The notes beneath the pieces were generated by a model that saw nothing but the letters and a program-made list of their open reading frames with translations, made no database searches and was not told the origin of the DNA. A stretch of 64,000 nucleotides of DNA from Parvibaculum sedimenti. GTDB taxonomy: Bacteria; Pseudomonadota; Alphaproteobacteria; Parvibaculales; Parvibaculaceae. A program made the position numbers and the translations under genes. Position 1 is the stretch's first letter. Each line of letters opens with the position of its first letter. Shown here piece by piece: positions 53,722 to 62,511 of the stretch. Location: assembly GCF_009184905.1 (NCBI RefSeq), contig NZ_WESC01000012.1, positions 1 to 64,000 on the forward strand, written 5' to 3'.

Positions 53722-55152
53722 ATGGCCGAAATCGAGGTTGCGTCCGAAGTCGAGGACATCCTGCATCACAAACCGGCGGCCTCCGCTGATACGAGGCCCT
53801 ATCCGAACCCGGCCTATGCCTGGTATGTCGTCGGCGTCTTCGTCCTCGCCTATACCTTCTCCTTCATCGACCGGCAGATCCTGAGCCTGCTGGTCGGTCC
53901 GATGAAGCGCGACCTCGCCATCACCGACACCCAGATGAGCCTGCTGCAGGGCCTCGCCTTCGCCGCCTTCTACACAATCATGGGTCTACCAATCGGACGC
54001 CTCGTCGACCGGCGCAACCGGATCGGGATCATTTCCGTGGGCGTGTTCTTCTGGAGCCTGATGACAGCTCTCTGTGGTACGGCAAAGGTTTACTGGCAGC
54101 TCTTCGCCTACCGCATCGGCGTCGGCGTCGGCGAGGCGGCGCTCTCGTCCTCGGCTTATTCGGTCATCTCCGACTATTTCCCCCCCAAGCGCCTCGGCAT
54201 CGCCATCGGCGTCTATGGCATGGGCGTCTATATCGGCGCTGGTCTCGCCCTCGTTATCGGCGCCGAGGTCATCGGCATGGTCGCGAAAGGCGGAAACATC
54301 GTCCTGCCGCTGCTGGGTCAGGTCTATAGCTGGCAGATCGTGTTTCTGATCGTCGGCCTGCCGGGCCTCCTGATCGCGCTCTGGGTCCGCACGATCCGCG
54401 AGCCGGCGCGGCGCGGCCATATCCGCCGCGAGATCGGCGCGGACGGTATCGAGCGCGACGGCCAGGTACCGCTTGGCGAGGTCATCGCCTATCTCAAGGC
54501 GAATGCAGCCTCGTTCCTCGGCATGAACCTCTGCTTCGCCTTCCTCGCCATGATGGCTTATGGCACGGCCGCCTGGGTCCCCTCCTTCTTCGTCCGCACT
54601 TATGGCTGGAACGTCGTCGAGGCCGGCCGCTGGTACGGATGGATCATCGTCATCTTCGGGACCGGCGGCGTGGTCGCGGGCGGCGCGCTCGGCGACCTCG
54701 TCTGCTCATGGGGTTATCGGAACGGGCGCATCATCGTCATGTCCTGCACGGGCCTCGTGACGCTCCCCTTCGCGGTGGCCTTTCCGCTGATGAGCAATCC
54801 GATGATAGCTCTGGCGCTCCTCGCTCCGGCCACCTTCTTTGCGACCTTCACCACGGGCATCGGCCCCTCGGCGCTTCAGGAGATGATGCCGAACCAGATG
54901 CGAGGCTTCGCCTCCGCCCTATCGGGGCTCCTCGTCAACTTCATCGGGCTGGGTCTCGGGCCGACCGCAATCGCGCTGGTGACGGATTTCGTTTTCAAGG
55001 ACGAGCAGCTGCTCCGCTATTCGCTTGCCTATGTCCCTCCCGTGGTCTTGCTGATCGGCGCGGGCACCGGCTTCCTGGCCCTGAAGCCTTATCTCAGGAG
55101 TCTCGACTACCTCGAGCGCTGGAGCCAGATGCACGAAAATCCAGATGCATGA
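53722..55152 (+). CDS. MFS transporter, spinster-like
   Basis: A 476-residue transporter with about 12 membrane helices. The first helix YVVGVFVLAYTFSFIDRQIL and the loop GRLVDRRNRIGIISVGVFFWS (the MFS G-x-x-x-D-R-x-x-R motif A) are clear, then IGVGVGEAALSSSAYSVISDYFPPKRLGIAIG, as in spinster-type carriers. The substrate is unknown; bacterial members often move aromatic or sterol-like compounds. GGAGGGAGC precedes the ATG. It is divergent from the transglycosylase gene. Confidence 0.92.
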   Translation: MAEIEVASEVEDILHHKPAASADTRPYPNPAYAWYVVGVFVLAYTFSFIDRQILSLLVGPMKRDLAITDTQMSLLQGLAFAAFYTIMGLPIGRLVDRRNRIGIISVGVFFWSLMTALCGTAKVYWQLFAYRIGVGVGEAALSSSAYSVISDYFPPKRLGIAIGVYGMGVYIGAGLALVIGAEVIGMVAKGGNIVLPLLGQVYSWQIVFLIVGLPGLLIALWVRTIREPARRGHIRREIGADGIERDGQVPLGEVIAYLKANAASFLGMNLCFAFLAMMAYGTAAWVPSFFVRTYGWNVVEAGRWYGWIIVIFGTGGVVAGGALGDLVCSWGYRNGRIIVMSCTGLVTLPFAVAFPLMSNPMIALALLAPATFFATFTTGIGPSALQEMMPNQMRGFASALSGLLVNFIGLGLGPTAIALVTDFVFKDEQLLRYSLAYVPPVVLLIGAGTGFLALKPYLRSLDYLERWSQMHENPDA

Positions 55153-55237
55153 GTGAATTAGGCGGCATTGTTCCCAAATCGGATATCGATCCGCGAACCT
55201 GAAAATCGCGATTGCGTCGATTCGCTGAGGGACAGCC

Positions 55238-55687
55238 TCAGATCGCCTTGCCGAACGCGCGGAAGCGCCAGGAATGGGAATTGTCCTGAACGAGCTTCAT
55301 GGCCCTCTTCCCTTCGCGCAGACATCCGCGGGCACGGGCCTGTTCGAGCTTGAAGGACAGAAGCTCCCGATCGAAGGGCTTGATCAGGAAGTCGTCGGCG
55401 CCCGCCTCCATGGCCGCACGGACGCCAGCGGGTCCGCCATCGGCAATGAAGAAGATGCAGGCGGGCGCGCCTTCCGGCAGCGACCTGATTTCGTCGATCA
55501 GCGCGGCAGCCTCGAAACCCGGCAGCCGCGCATCGAGCAGGATGAGATCCGGCGCGACGCTCCGAACGGTGCGCAGCGCCTCTTCGCCATCGCGCACGCC
55601 CACCACCTCGAAGCCGAGGCTTTCGAGCAGGAATTTCGCGGCCTTGCGGACCGGCGCGGACTGATCGGCGATGAGGCAGGTCGCCAC
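55238..55687 (-). CDS. Single-domain response regulator (CheY-like)
   Basis: A 149-residue receiver. D8 (LIADQS) and phospho-acceptor D52 (LILLDARLP) are present, and the conserved Lys is in DFLIKPFD. It has a short unconserved C-terminal helix and no output domain. I prefer the GTG at 55687, which follows the strong GGAGAGAGAG, to the ATG at 55723, which would add 12 residues before the first strand. The first acidic cluster has only one Asp (ADQS), so Mg binding may be weaker than usual. Confidence 0.82.
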   Translation of the reverse strand: MATCLIADQSAPVRKAAKFLLESLGFEVVGVRDGEEALRTVRSVAPDLILLDARLPGFEAAALIDEIRSLPEGAPACIFFIADGGPAGVRAAMEAGADDFLIKPFDRELLSFKLEQARARGCLREGKRAMKLVQDNSHSWRFRAFGKAI

Positions 55688-55759
55688 GGCTCTCTCTCCA
55701 TGATCGGCGGGAATCGCCGCCATGGGAGCGAGACTAGGTCCCGAACCTTAAACCAAAGG

Positions 55760-56167
55760 TTAACCGTGAAGCTCTTTTCTTAAGCTTTCGATAAGCTCTC
55801 CGGCGGCTGGCGGGTCATACGGCTCGGCCACACCCTGCCCCCAGACCGGCTTCGGCCATGCGGCATCTCCGTCAAAGCGGGCGACCACATGGACGTGAAG
55901 CTGGGGCACCATGTTACCCAGTGCAGCGACATTCAGCTTGTGGGCACCGGTGAGCCGCTTCAGCGCCTCCGAGACATGATCGATCTCGGCATGGAAGGTC
56001 GCCTTGTCGGCCTTCGCCACCTCGTGGAAATCGCGCAAGCCATCCCGGCGCGGCACCAGGATCGTCCAGGGGAAGCGCCGATCGTTCATCAGCAGAACGC
56101 GGCAGAGAGGCAAGTCCTTCACCGTATAGGTGTCGGCGTGCAACTGTTCGTGGAGACGGAAGGTCAT
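55760..56167 (-). CDS. HIT family protein
   Basis: A 135-residue histidine-triad protein. The catalytic strip is VPQLHVHVVARF (H91, H93). The first His of the usual HxHxH triad is Gln, as in many alphaproteobacterial homologues. LPLCRVLLMNDRRFPWTILVPRRDG is the substrate-binding start. Members are nucleotide hydrolases or transferases; the substrate is not known. It is convergent with none and divergent from the MaoC operon by about 100 bp. Confidence 0.88.
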   Translation of the reverse strand: MTFRLHEQLHADTYTVKDLPLCRVLLMNDRRFPWTILVPRRDGLRDFHEVAKADKATFHAEIDHVSEALKRLTGAHKLNVAALGNMVPQLHVHVVARFDGDAAWPKPVWGQGVAEPYDPPAAGELIESLRKELHG

Positions 56168-56271
56168 ACCGGAAGGGCCTTGGCGCTTTTCTTTTTTCGG
56201 TCGGATAAGACTATAAGCTAACCCAAGGGCAGTCAGGGAGGCGAGCCCTCAGCTTTCAAACGGGATACAAG

Positions 56272-56742
56272 ATGCCGGGACTTCTTTTCGAGGATTTTCA
56301 AGACGGTCAGCTTTTCAAGCATTCGATCACGCGCACGGTGACGGAGACCGACAATGTTCTCTTCTCGACCATGACGATGAATCCGGCGGCACTTCATCTC
56401 GACCATCATTATGCAGCGACCGAGACGGAGTTTGGCAAGCCGCTGGTCAACAGCCTCTTCACGCTCGGCCTCATGATCGGCATTTCGGTCCATGACACGA
56501 CGCATGGAACGACCATCGCCAATCTCGGCATGACGGATGTCGTCTTCCCCAAACCCGTCTTTCAGGGCGACACGCTCCACATCGAAACGCGTGTGCTCGG
56601 CAAGCGCCGTTCCAAGTCGCGTCCCAATGCCGGTATCGTGACCTTCGAGCACAAGGCCTATAACCAGCGCGGCGAGGAAGTCGCCTCCTGCACACGGCAG
56701 GCCTTCATGCATGCGCGCGGGACCGAGACGGTCAAGGTCTGA
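56272..56742 (+). CDS. MaoC-like (R)-enoyl-CoA hydratase
   Basis: A 156-residue hot-dog fold hydratase. [38 protein letters not shown] matches the hydratase-2 motif, with the catalytic Asp/His near DHHY, and [28 protein letters not shown] is the second half. The order MaoC, CitE-like lyase and 2-hydroxyacid dehydrogenase in one operon suggests handling of a branched dicarboxyl-CoA such as mesaconyl- or methylmalyl-CoA, which is inference. The next gene starts 4 bp after its stop. Confidence 0.88.
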   Translation: MPGLLFEDFQDGQLFKHSITRTVTETDNVLFSTMTMNPAALHLDHHYAATETEFGKPLVNSLFTLGLMIGISVHDTTHGTTIANLGMTDVVFPKPVFQGDTLHIETRVLGKRRSKSRPNAGIVTFEHKAYNQRGEEVASCTRQAFMHARGTETVKV

Positions 56743-56746
56743 TCCC

Positions 56747-57622
56747 ATGCGTTCCTTCCTCTTCATTCCCGCCGACAGTGACAAAAAGCTCGCCAAGGCG
56801 GCCACCACGGGCGCCGACGCGCTGATCCTCGATCTCGAGGATTCAGTCGCGCTCTCGAACAAGGAGGCCGCCCGCGCCAATGCGCGCGACTACCTGAGAA
56901 GCGCCAGTGTCAAGGGCCCCCGCGTCTGCGTCCGCATGAACGCGCTCGACACGCCGCTCTGGGAAACGGACCTCGAAGCCGTCGTCGCGCATCGCCCCTT
57001 CGCCATTATGATTCCGAAGACAATTTCGGGCGATTGCGTGAAGAAGGTCGCCGCGAAACTGGACCAGCTCGAGCGCGACGCAGGCATCGAAGCCGGGGCG
57101 ACGAAACTCTTCTGCGTCGCGACGGAAACGGCAGCTTCGCTCTTCAATCTCGGTACCTATGCCGGCGCGAGTTCTCGCCTCTTCGCGCTCACATGGGGCG
57201 CGGAAGACCTCGCCACCGCGCTCGGCGCGCGCAGCAACAAGGATGAGAGCGGGAACTATACGGAGCCCTATCGCCTTGCCCGCACGCTGACGCTCGCAGG
57301 CGCGGTTGCGGCAGGTGTCATGCCGCTCGACGGCGTCTACAAGGATTTCCGCGACGAAACTGGCTTCATCGCCGAAGCGCGCGAAGCGGTTCGCGACGGC
57401 TTCACCGCCAAGATGGCGATCCACCCCGCGCAGGTGCCGCTCATCAACCGCGTCTTCACCCCTTCCGAGGAAGACGTGGCGCATGCCCGCGCTGTCGTCG
57501 ACGCCTTCGCCAGGGCAGGCGACGTCGGCGTCGTCGCGCTCGACGGCGTCATGCTCGACATTCCACATCTGAAGCAGGCGCAGGCGTTGATCGCGCGCGC
57601 GGAAGCGGCGCAGTCCGCCTGA
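56747..57622 (+). CDS. HpcH/HpaI (CitE-like) CoA-ester lyase
   Basis: A 291-residue TIM-barrel lyase. RSFLFIPADSDKKLAKAATTGADALILDLEDSVA contains the metal-binding Asp/Glu strip, VRMNALDTPLW follows, and then CVATETAASLFNLGTYAGAS and LTWGAEDLATALGARS provide the remaining ligands. It is related to malyl-CoA and citramalyl-CoA lyases. ATG 56747 lies 4 bp after the MaoC stop, so coupling is likely. It is cytoplasmic. Confidence 0.9.
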   Translation: MRSFLFIPADSDKKLAKAATTGADALILDLEDSVALSNKEAARANARDYLRSASVKGPRVCVRMNALDTPLWETDLEAVVAHRPFAIMIPKTISGDCVKKVAAKLDQLERDAGIEAGATKLFCVATETAASLFNLGTYAGASSRLFALTWGAEDLATALGARSNKDESGNYTEPYRLARTLTLAGAVAAGVMPLDGVYKDFRDETGFIAEAREAVRDGFTAKMAIHPAQVPLINRVFTPSEEDVAHARAVVDAFARAGDVGVVALDGVMLDIPHLKQAQALIARAEAAQSA

Positions 57623-57638
57623 ATCTCGGAGAGTTCCA

Positions 57639-58562
57639 ATGAAGCCGTCCGTCTTTCTCGCCATCCCGCTCGGCAAGGCCTTTCAGGATCAACTGTCCGG
57701 GAAGTTCACGCTGATTGCCGACCCGGCTCAACGGCATGAGGCCGAAGCAATTCTCCTCGCCGGCGCTTCCGTCACCTCGGTGAAGGAAATGGACGAGATG
57801 CCGAAGCTGCGCATCATCGCCTGCATCGGTTCAGGCTATGAAGGCATCGACGTGGCGGAAGCGACGCGCCGTGGCATCAAGGTGACGAATACGGTGGGTG
57901 CCAACGCCGCCGCCGTTGCCGACCTCGCTGTCGCCCTTCTCCTCGCCTCCATCCGCCATGTCGCCACCGGCGACAGGCTCATGCGCGCAGGCCTCTGGCG
58001 CGGCGACGGCGCGGCCAGGCTGCTCTTTTCGCCCGGCCTCACTGGACGCAAGATCGGCATCGTCGGTCTTGGCGCCATCGGTGAGAAAATTGCGGCTCGC
58101 CTCGCAGCGTTCGAAACCGAGATCGGCTATTACGGCCGCAACAAGCGCAACGCCTCACCCTACCGATATTTCGAAACGCCGCTCGCCCTCGCGACCTGGG
58201 CAGACGCGCTGGTTCTCGCCCACCGCGCCGACGAGAGCAACCGCCACCTCGTCAACGCCGAACTCATCGAGGCGCTTGGTCCTCGCGGCCATATCGTCAA
58301 CATAACGCGCGGCTCGGTCATTGATGAGGAAGCCCTCGTCGCCGCGCTCAAGTCCGGCAAACTCGCAGGCGCGGGCCTCGACGTCTTCGAAGGCGAGCCT
58401 GACCATATCCGCGCTGACCTGCGCGAACTCCCCAATGTGGTGCTCACCCCGCATCTTGGCGGCGCGAGCGTTGAGGCGCTGCAATCCATGCTGAATGCCG
58501 CCATCGCCAATCTCGATGCCTTCTTCGCGGGCAGGCCGCTGCCCGCTCCGGTCACAGCCTGA
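57639..58562 (+). CDS. D-2-hydroxyacid dehydrogenase
   Basis: A 307-residue NAD(P)-dependent dehydrogenase. The nucleotide loop is KIGIVGLGAIGEKIAARL. IACIGSGYEGIDVAEATRRGIKVTNT, then HRADESNRHLVNAELI, INITRGSVIDEEALVAAL, and the catalytic His in LTPHLGGASVEA are the usual motifs (Arg, Glu, His triad). It probably reduces glyoxylate or a related 2-oxo acid, which fits a CoA-lyase upstream that would release such a product. It follows the lyase by 16 bp. Confidence 0.92.
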   Translation: MKPSVFLAIPLGKAFQDQLSGKFTLIADPAQRHEAEAILLAGASVTSVKEMDEMPKLRIIACIGSGYEGIDVAEATRRGIKVTNTVGANAAAVADLAVALLLASIRHVATGDRLMRAGLWRGDGAARLLFSPGLTGRKIGIVGLGAIGEKIAARLAAFETEIGYYGRNKRNASPYRYFETPLALATWADALVLAHRADESNRHLVNAELIEALGPRGHIVNITRGSVIDEEALVAALKSGKLAGAGLDVFEGEPDHIRADLRELPNVVLTPHLGGASVEALQSMLNAAIANLDAFFAGRPLPAPVTA

Positions 58563-58622
58563 GCGCGGCGCGCCAGACAACACGTCTCGATGGGGGCAAT
58601 TACATCCGCCCACTGATCTCTG

Positions 58623-59816
58623 TCAGATCGCTCCAATGAAGCGTCCGTTGTCCTTGTCAAGATACCTGAGCGGAACAACGGAGGTGAGAGTATGGAACTC
58701 GCCGCTCCCGGCTCCGCTCAGCGCCTGAAAACAGGCCTCCGACCCCACAGAACTCAAAGTCATCGACAGAAATCGCTCTCTGGTTGTCTGTACGGAAACG
58801 ATGCAATCTCGTTCCCGACTCCCGGTCGCCTCGTGTGTGAGGTCCACCCAGCCATTGAAAGTAATGGCGTCAATATGGCCGGCTGCATCGGCTTCAAAAA
58901 GTTCATGCAGGTTGCGCAAGCAGATGTCGCGAACAAGCTTGTCATATATCCGCCCCTTCTCCGCTTCCTCCAGATACACCTCCTCGAGCACATCGCTCGA
59001 TTCTATGTATTTGACCTCCTTCAGCGCGGGAAGGTCGTCCGGCATCGGCAAATCGAAATCCAGAATCAGCATTCTGTCCTCGGGATTGAACCGGAGCCCG
59101 AAATTTTTCGGGCACCATTCCGGATAGAACGAATTACTTAGAACCAGATCGCAATACTCTTCGATTGCCTCAACGTCGCCGCTCCCGTAACGCTCCTGCA
59201 AGCCATCAACAACCGCATTGGCTTCCGCCTGCGCTTTCTCGAAGGCGTTCTTCTGGCGCTCCCAGTCTTCGACCTCCTTTCGGTGACGTCGCGCATTCTC
59301 CGCGTTCTGTGCCATTAATTCCTTGACCGTCCTATCCCAATTGGACAGGGCGAGTTGAAAACGCGCTTCGGCGTCGGCGATCTTTCGTTCCCGATGAGAA
59401 GAAAACAACTGATCGATCAGATTGAGCTTCACCTGGTGCTCGGGATCTTCCTTCGTCGGCTCAGGAACCAAATTCTGCAGTAGCGGTGCAGCTGGTTTCG
59501 GCACAGGAAAATTCGAATGATCTTTCAGTGCATCCCAATCAACGGCTTCGTGTACGGATAATGATGTTCCGAGGATGTTATCGGCATCCCGCAGGGCCGC
59601 CTGCGCATCGACTGTGCGTCGGGCCGCCTCTGCCTTCCACCCCTCCATTGGCCTGTTCAAAGAATAGCGCTCATAAACACGGCGCCATTGCTCGTCCCAT
59701 TGAGCCTTTTGCGCACGAGCTTTCTGATTGACGATAGATTGCTCCTGCCCGCGGATATGGCGATATTTGTTAAGGCCCTCGTGCCTGACCTTAATCTCGT
59801 AGTACTGCCTGGCCAT
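58623..59816 (-). CDS. N-terminal part of an Mrr-type restriction protein, nuclease domain missing
   Basis: A 397-residue soluble protein. The start YYEIKVRHEGLNKYRHIRGQE, the Gln/Arg/Ala-rich helical arm, the long coiled coil (about residues 130-210) and the globular section (YGSGDVEAIEEYCDLVLSNS, then LDFDLPMPDDLPALKEVKYI) match proteins that in my memory continue, after a LRYLDKDNGRF-like strand, into an Mrr_cat endonuclease. Here the chain stops right after that strand (YLDKDNGRFIGAI), and only 60 bp separate it from the next gene. It has a visibly lower GC content than its neighbours, as expected for a transferred defence gene. It may be inert, or a regulatory partner. Confidence 0.6.
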   Translation of the reverse strand: MARQYYEIKVRHEGLNKYRHIRGQEQSIVNQKARAQKAQWDEQWRRVYERYSLNRPMEGWKAEAARRTVDAQAALRDADNILGTSLSVHEAVDWDALKDHSNFPVPKPAAPLLQNLVPEPTKEDPEHQVKLNLIDQLFSSHRERKIADAEARFQLALSNWDRTVKELMAQNAENARRHRKEVEDWERQKNAFEKAQAEANAVVDGLQERYGSGDVEAIEEYCDLVLSNSFYPEWCPKNFGLRFNPEDRMLILDFDLPMPDDLPALKEVKYIESSDVLEEVYLEEAEKGRIYDKLVRDICLRNLHELFEADAAGHIDAITFNGWVDLTHEATGSRERDCIVSVQTTRERFLSMTLSSVGSEACFQALSGAGSGEFHTLTSVVPLRYLDKDNGRFIGAI

Positions 59817-60051
59817 CTACCGCCCTATTTTACGATCCGGCTCTCCTTTGGATTTGAGTATACAACTCTCATCCGAAGCAAGGTCCAGATTGAGAAAAAC
59901 ATATCCGAGCGCAATTCACACCCCGCCCCGCCGGCGGATGCCAAGCGCAGGCATCCGGCGCGGGAACCGGCCGTTTCGATCGCCTGGCCTCTCATCAGCC
60001 CGTCTATTGACGCCGCGCCCGCCCCCGTGCAGCTTGTGCCCCTCAGCAGCC

Positions 60052-61497
60052 ATGGAAAGTAACGTGAGCGATCAGACGCAAATGCCGGTCAATATCGTCG
60101 AGCGGCGCAAGGAAATCCTCGGTCTCATTCAGGCAAACAAGAGAGGCCAGGCGGAAGCCAAGGCTCGTGCGCTTCTGTCGGACCATGCGGACGACGCCGA
60201 GACCATGTCGATGCTCGCCGCCGTTCTCATCGATCGGGGTGCGCAGGGCGAGGCTGAGCCGCTTCTGCGTCGTGCGCTGGAACTAGCGCCGCATTCGCCG
60301 GTGCCCTGGGTCAATCTCGGCCGCCTGTTGCAGGCGCGGCAGCTCTGGGCGGAAGCGGAGGAGCACTACAGCCGCGCCGCAGCCTCCTTCCCGCGCAATC
60401 CTGTTTTCCAGCTCACACTCGGCCAGATCGCGCAGCGGGCCGGTCACTTCGCCAGGGCGGAGGAGTGCTTCCGGCGCGCGCTCGAAGCCGAACCGAATAA
60501 CCCGGCAACGCTCACGCTGCTCGGCATGGTGGTCTTCCGACAGGACCGTCTCGATGAAGCCGCGGAAATCTTCCGCAAGTCCATCACGGTCGATCCGAAG
60601 TTTGCCGCTGCCTATGGCAATCTCGGCAATGTCGAACAGAAGCGCGGCGATCTCGCCGCCGCCGAGGCCGCTTATGAAAAGGCGAGCACGCTCGATCCGA
60701 AAGACGGACTGAGCTACGTCAGTCTCGGCATGGTGAAGCTCCGTCGCGGCGACGCCCGCGAGGCGGCGGAGATCTTCGACCGCGCGCTTGCGCGGTTCGG
60801 GCCGGAACGTCGCGCCGCTGCGTGGTTTCCCTTCGCCCGCGCGCAGGAACTTGGCCAGATGCCCGCGGGTTCTCGCGCGGAAATGGCGCGCATGATTACG
60901 CGCGTCACTCTGACGCCGCCGGAGGGCTACACCTCGCTCGCCGAGTTCAACAAAGTGCTGGCCGACGCGCTGCGCGCCGACCCAACCGCCATTTGGGAGC
61001 CGGTGGGCAAGGCGACGCGCAAGGGGGGGCAGACCGGCCTTCTTCTCGACAATCCGCGCGAACCCTTCCTCGCTTTCGAGAGGATGCTTCGCGCCGCCAT
61101 CGACAAGCATTTCGACGCCATCAAGCGCGAGAAATACCATCCCTTCTTCGGCATGGTGCCTGAGACCTACACTCTCGACATGTGGGGCACTCTGCTTTCG
61201 GAAGGCGGCCACCAGCATTCGCATATTCACACGGGTGGCTGGATGAGCGGCGCCTATTACGTCGCGCTGCCGCCGACCATGGGCACCGGCGAGGCACGCG
61301 ACGGCTGGATCGAATTCGGCAATCCGCCGCCGGAGTTCGACGCAACATTCGAACCGCAAACGCTGATCTTTGAGCCGCGCGAGGGCGACGCTTTCTTCTT
61401 CCCTTCCTACCTGTTCCACCGCACCCTGCCGTTTAGCGGTGAGGTGCAGCGCATCAGCCTCGCCTTCGACGTGAAGCCGACGAGCTGGCGCAAATGA
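60052..61497 (+). CDS. TPR-repeat protein with C-terminal 2OG-Fe(II) oxygenase domain
   Basis: A 481-residue fusion. Residues about 20-270 are tandem TPR units (for example PWVNLGRLLQARQLWAEAEEHYSRA, PATLTLLGMVVFRQDRLDEAAEIF). The C-terminal about 200 residues form a putative 2OG-Fe(II) oxygenase: HQHSHIHTGGWMSGAYYVALP carries the iron His residues, and FFFPSYLFHRTLPFSG carries the distal His, with an Arg/Ser near QRISLAFD. The layout suggests a TPR-recruited protein hydroxylase. Start ATG 60052 is used; a GTG at 60064 has the better site (GGAAAG). A longer upstream frame is Arg/Pro-rich non-coding in look. Confidence 0.85.
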   Translation: MESNVSDQTQMPVNIVERRKEILGLIQANKRGQAEAKARALLSDHADDAETMSMLAAVLIDRGAQGEAEPLLRRALELAPHSPVPWVNLGRLLQARQLWAEAEEHYSRAAASFPRNPVFQLTLGQIAQRAGHFARAEECFRRALEAEPNNPATLTLLGMVVFRQDRLDEAAEIFRKSITVDPKFAAAYGNLGNVEQKRGDLAAAEAAYEKASTLDPKDGLSYVSLGMVKLRRGDAREAAEIFDRALARFGPERRAAAWFPFARAQELGQMPAGSRAEMARMITRVTLTPPEGYTSLAEFNKVLADALRADPTAIWEPVGKATRKGGQTGLLLDNPREPFLAFERMLRAAIDKHFDAIKREKYHPFFGMVPETYTLDMWGTLLSEGGHQHSHIHTGGWMSGAYYVALPPTMGTGEARDGWIEFGNPPPEFDATFEPQTLIFEPREGDAFFFPSYLFHRTLPFSGEVQRISLAFDVKPTSWRK

Positions 61498-61699
61498 ACC
61501 GCAGCGCGCGAATGCCGGACTGAATACTCCGCCCTCCCCGCGCCCCTCAGTTTCATTTTGAAGCAATGATGGAAAATATTCTGGCGATCTGGAGCCCCTA
61601 ACTGTCCGGTCTGGTCACATAACCGGTTTCCCATTCGGCCCGAGTTGCTATGTTGTCTTCAAGAGACCTTTTCATCATCACTCCGGGGAGGGAGCCTGT

Positions 61700-62509
61700 A
61701 TGCATGAGAAAGACCTCGAAACGCATCTCAACGCCATCGAGAAAGACGGCTACACGATAGTCGAGAATGCAATCGACCCGGATCATCTCGTCGCGCTGAA
61801 CGCAGCCCTGCTGCGGCTCGAATACGAACTTGGCATAGAACCCGCGCGCAACGGCTTCGAGGGCCATCACACGGTTCGCATCTATAATCTTCTTGCGCAT
61901 GGAAAGGCCTTCGAGCGCATTCCGACACATCCGCTTGTTCTGCCGATCGTCGAAGGCGTGCTGGATGAAGGTTGCCTCGTTTCGTCACTCTCGTCGATTT
62001 CCATCGACCCCGGCGAAAGAGCGCAGCCGATTCACGCCGACGACCAGATCATGCCGGTCGCCAAGCCGCATGCGCCCTTCGTCTGCAATTCCATGTGGGC
62101 GCTCACCGACTTCACGGAAGAAAACGGCGCGACGCGCATCATTCCCGGGTCGCACAAGCGGAGCTCATCACCGGACTACGGGCATGAATATGACAGCATT
62201 GCCGCCGAGATGCCGAAGGGTTCCGTGTTAATTTGGCATGGCAGCTTGTGGCATGGCGGCGGCGCCAATAAATCCGGCGAGCGCCGCGTCGGCATCGCCA
62301 TGAATTATTGCGCGGGTTATATCCGCCAGCAGGAAAACCAGCAGCTCGGCCTGCCGCTTGAATTCGTTCGTTCCTTCGAGCCGCGACTGCAGGAGCTTTG
62401 CGGCTTCGGCACCTACCGAAGCCTCATCGGCCATATCGACAAAAAGACGCCCGCGCAGAGGCTTCTGGGGGAGGTTCGCGACTTCAAGGCGATATGGGAC
62501 CTCGGTTGA
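61700..62509 (+). CDS. Phytanoyl-CoA dioxygenase (PhyH) family protein
   Basis: A 269-residue 2OG-Fe(II) dioxygenase. Iron ligands are H112 and D114 (QPIHADDQ) and H185 (SLWHGGGAN), with Arg near 195 for 2-oxoglutarate (GERRVGIAMNYC). LTDFTEENGATRIIPGSHKR is the family signature. The substrate is unknown; members hydroxylate branched acyl-CoAs or small metabolites. GGAGGGAGC precedes the ATG. It is a second 2OG enzyme next to the TPR fusion, about 200 bp away on the same strand, and could be part of one function. Confidence 0.92.
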   Translation: MHEKDLETHLNAIEKDGYTIVENAIDPDHLVALNAALLRLEYELGIEPARNGFEGHHTVRIYNLLAHGKAFERIPTHPLVLPIVEGVLDEGCLVSSLSSISIDPGERAQPIHADDQIMPVAKPHAPFVCNSMWALTDFTEENGATRIIPGSHKRSSSPDYGHEYDSIAAEMPKGSVLIWHGSLWHGGGANKSGERRVGIAMNYCAGYIRQQENQQLGLPLEFVRSFEPRLQELCGFGTYRSLIGHIDKKTPAQRLLGEVRDFKAIWDLG

Positions 62510-62511
62510 AG

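Noticed and set aside
60283-61566. Long minus-strand frame opposite the TPR-oxygenase gene
   Set aside because: Shadow frame; TPR and oxygenase motifs are on the plus strand.
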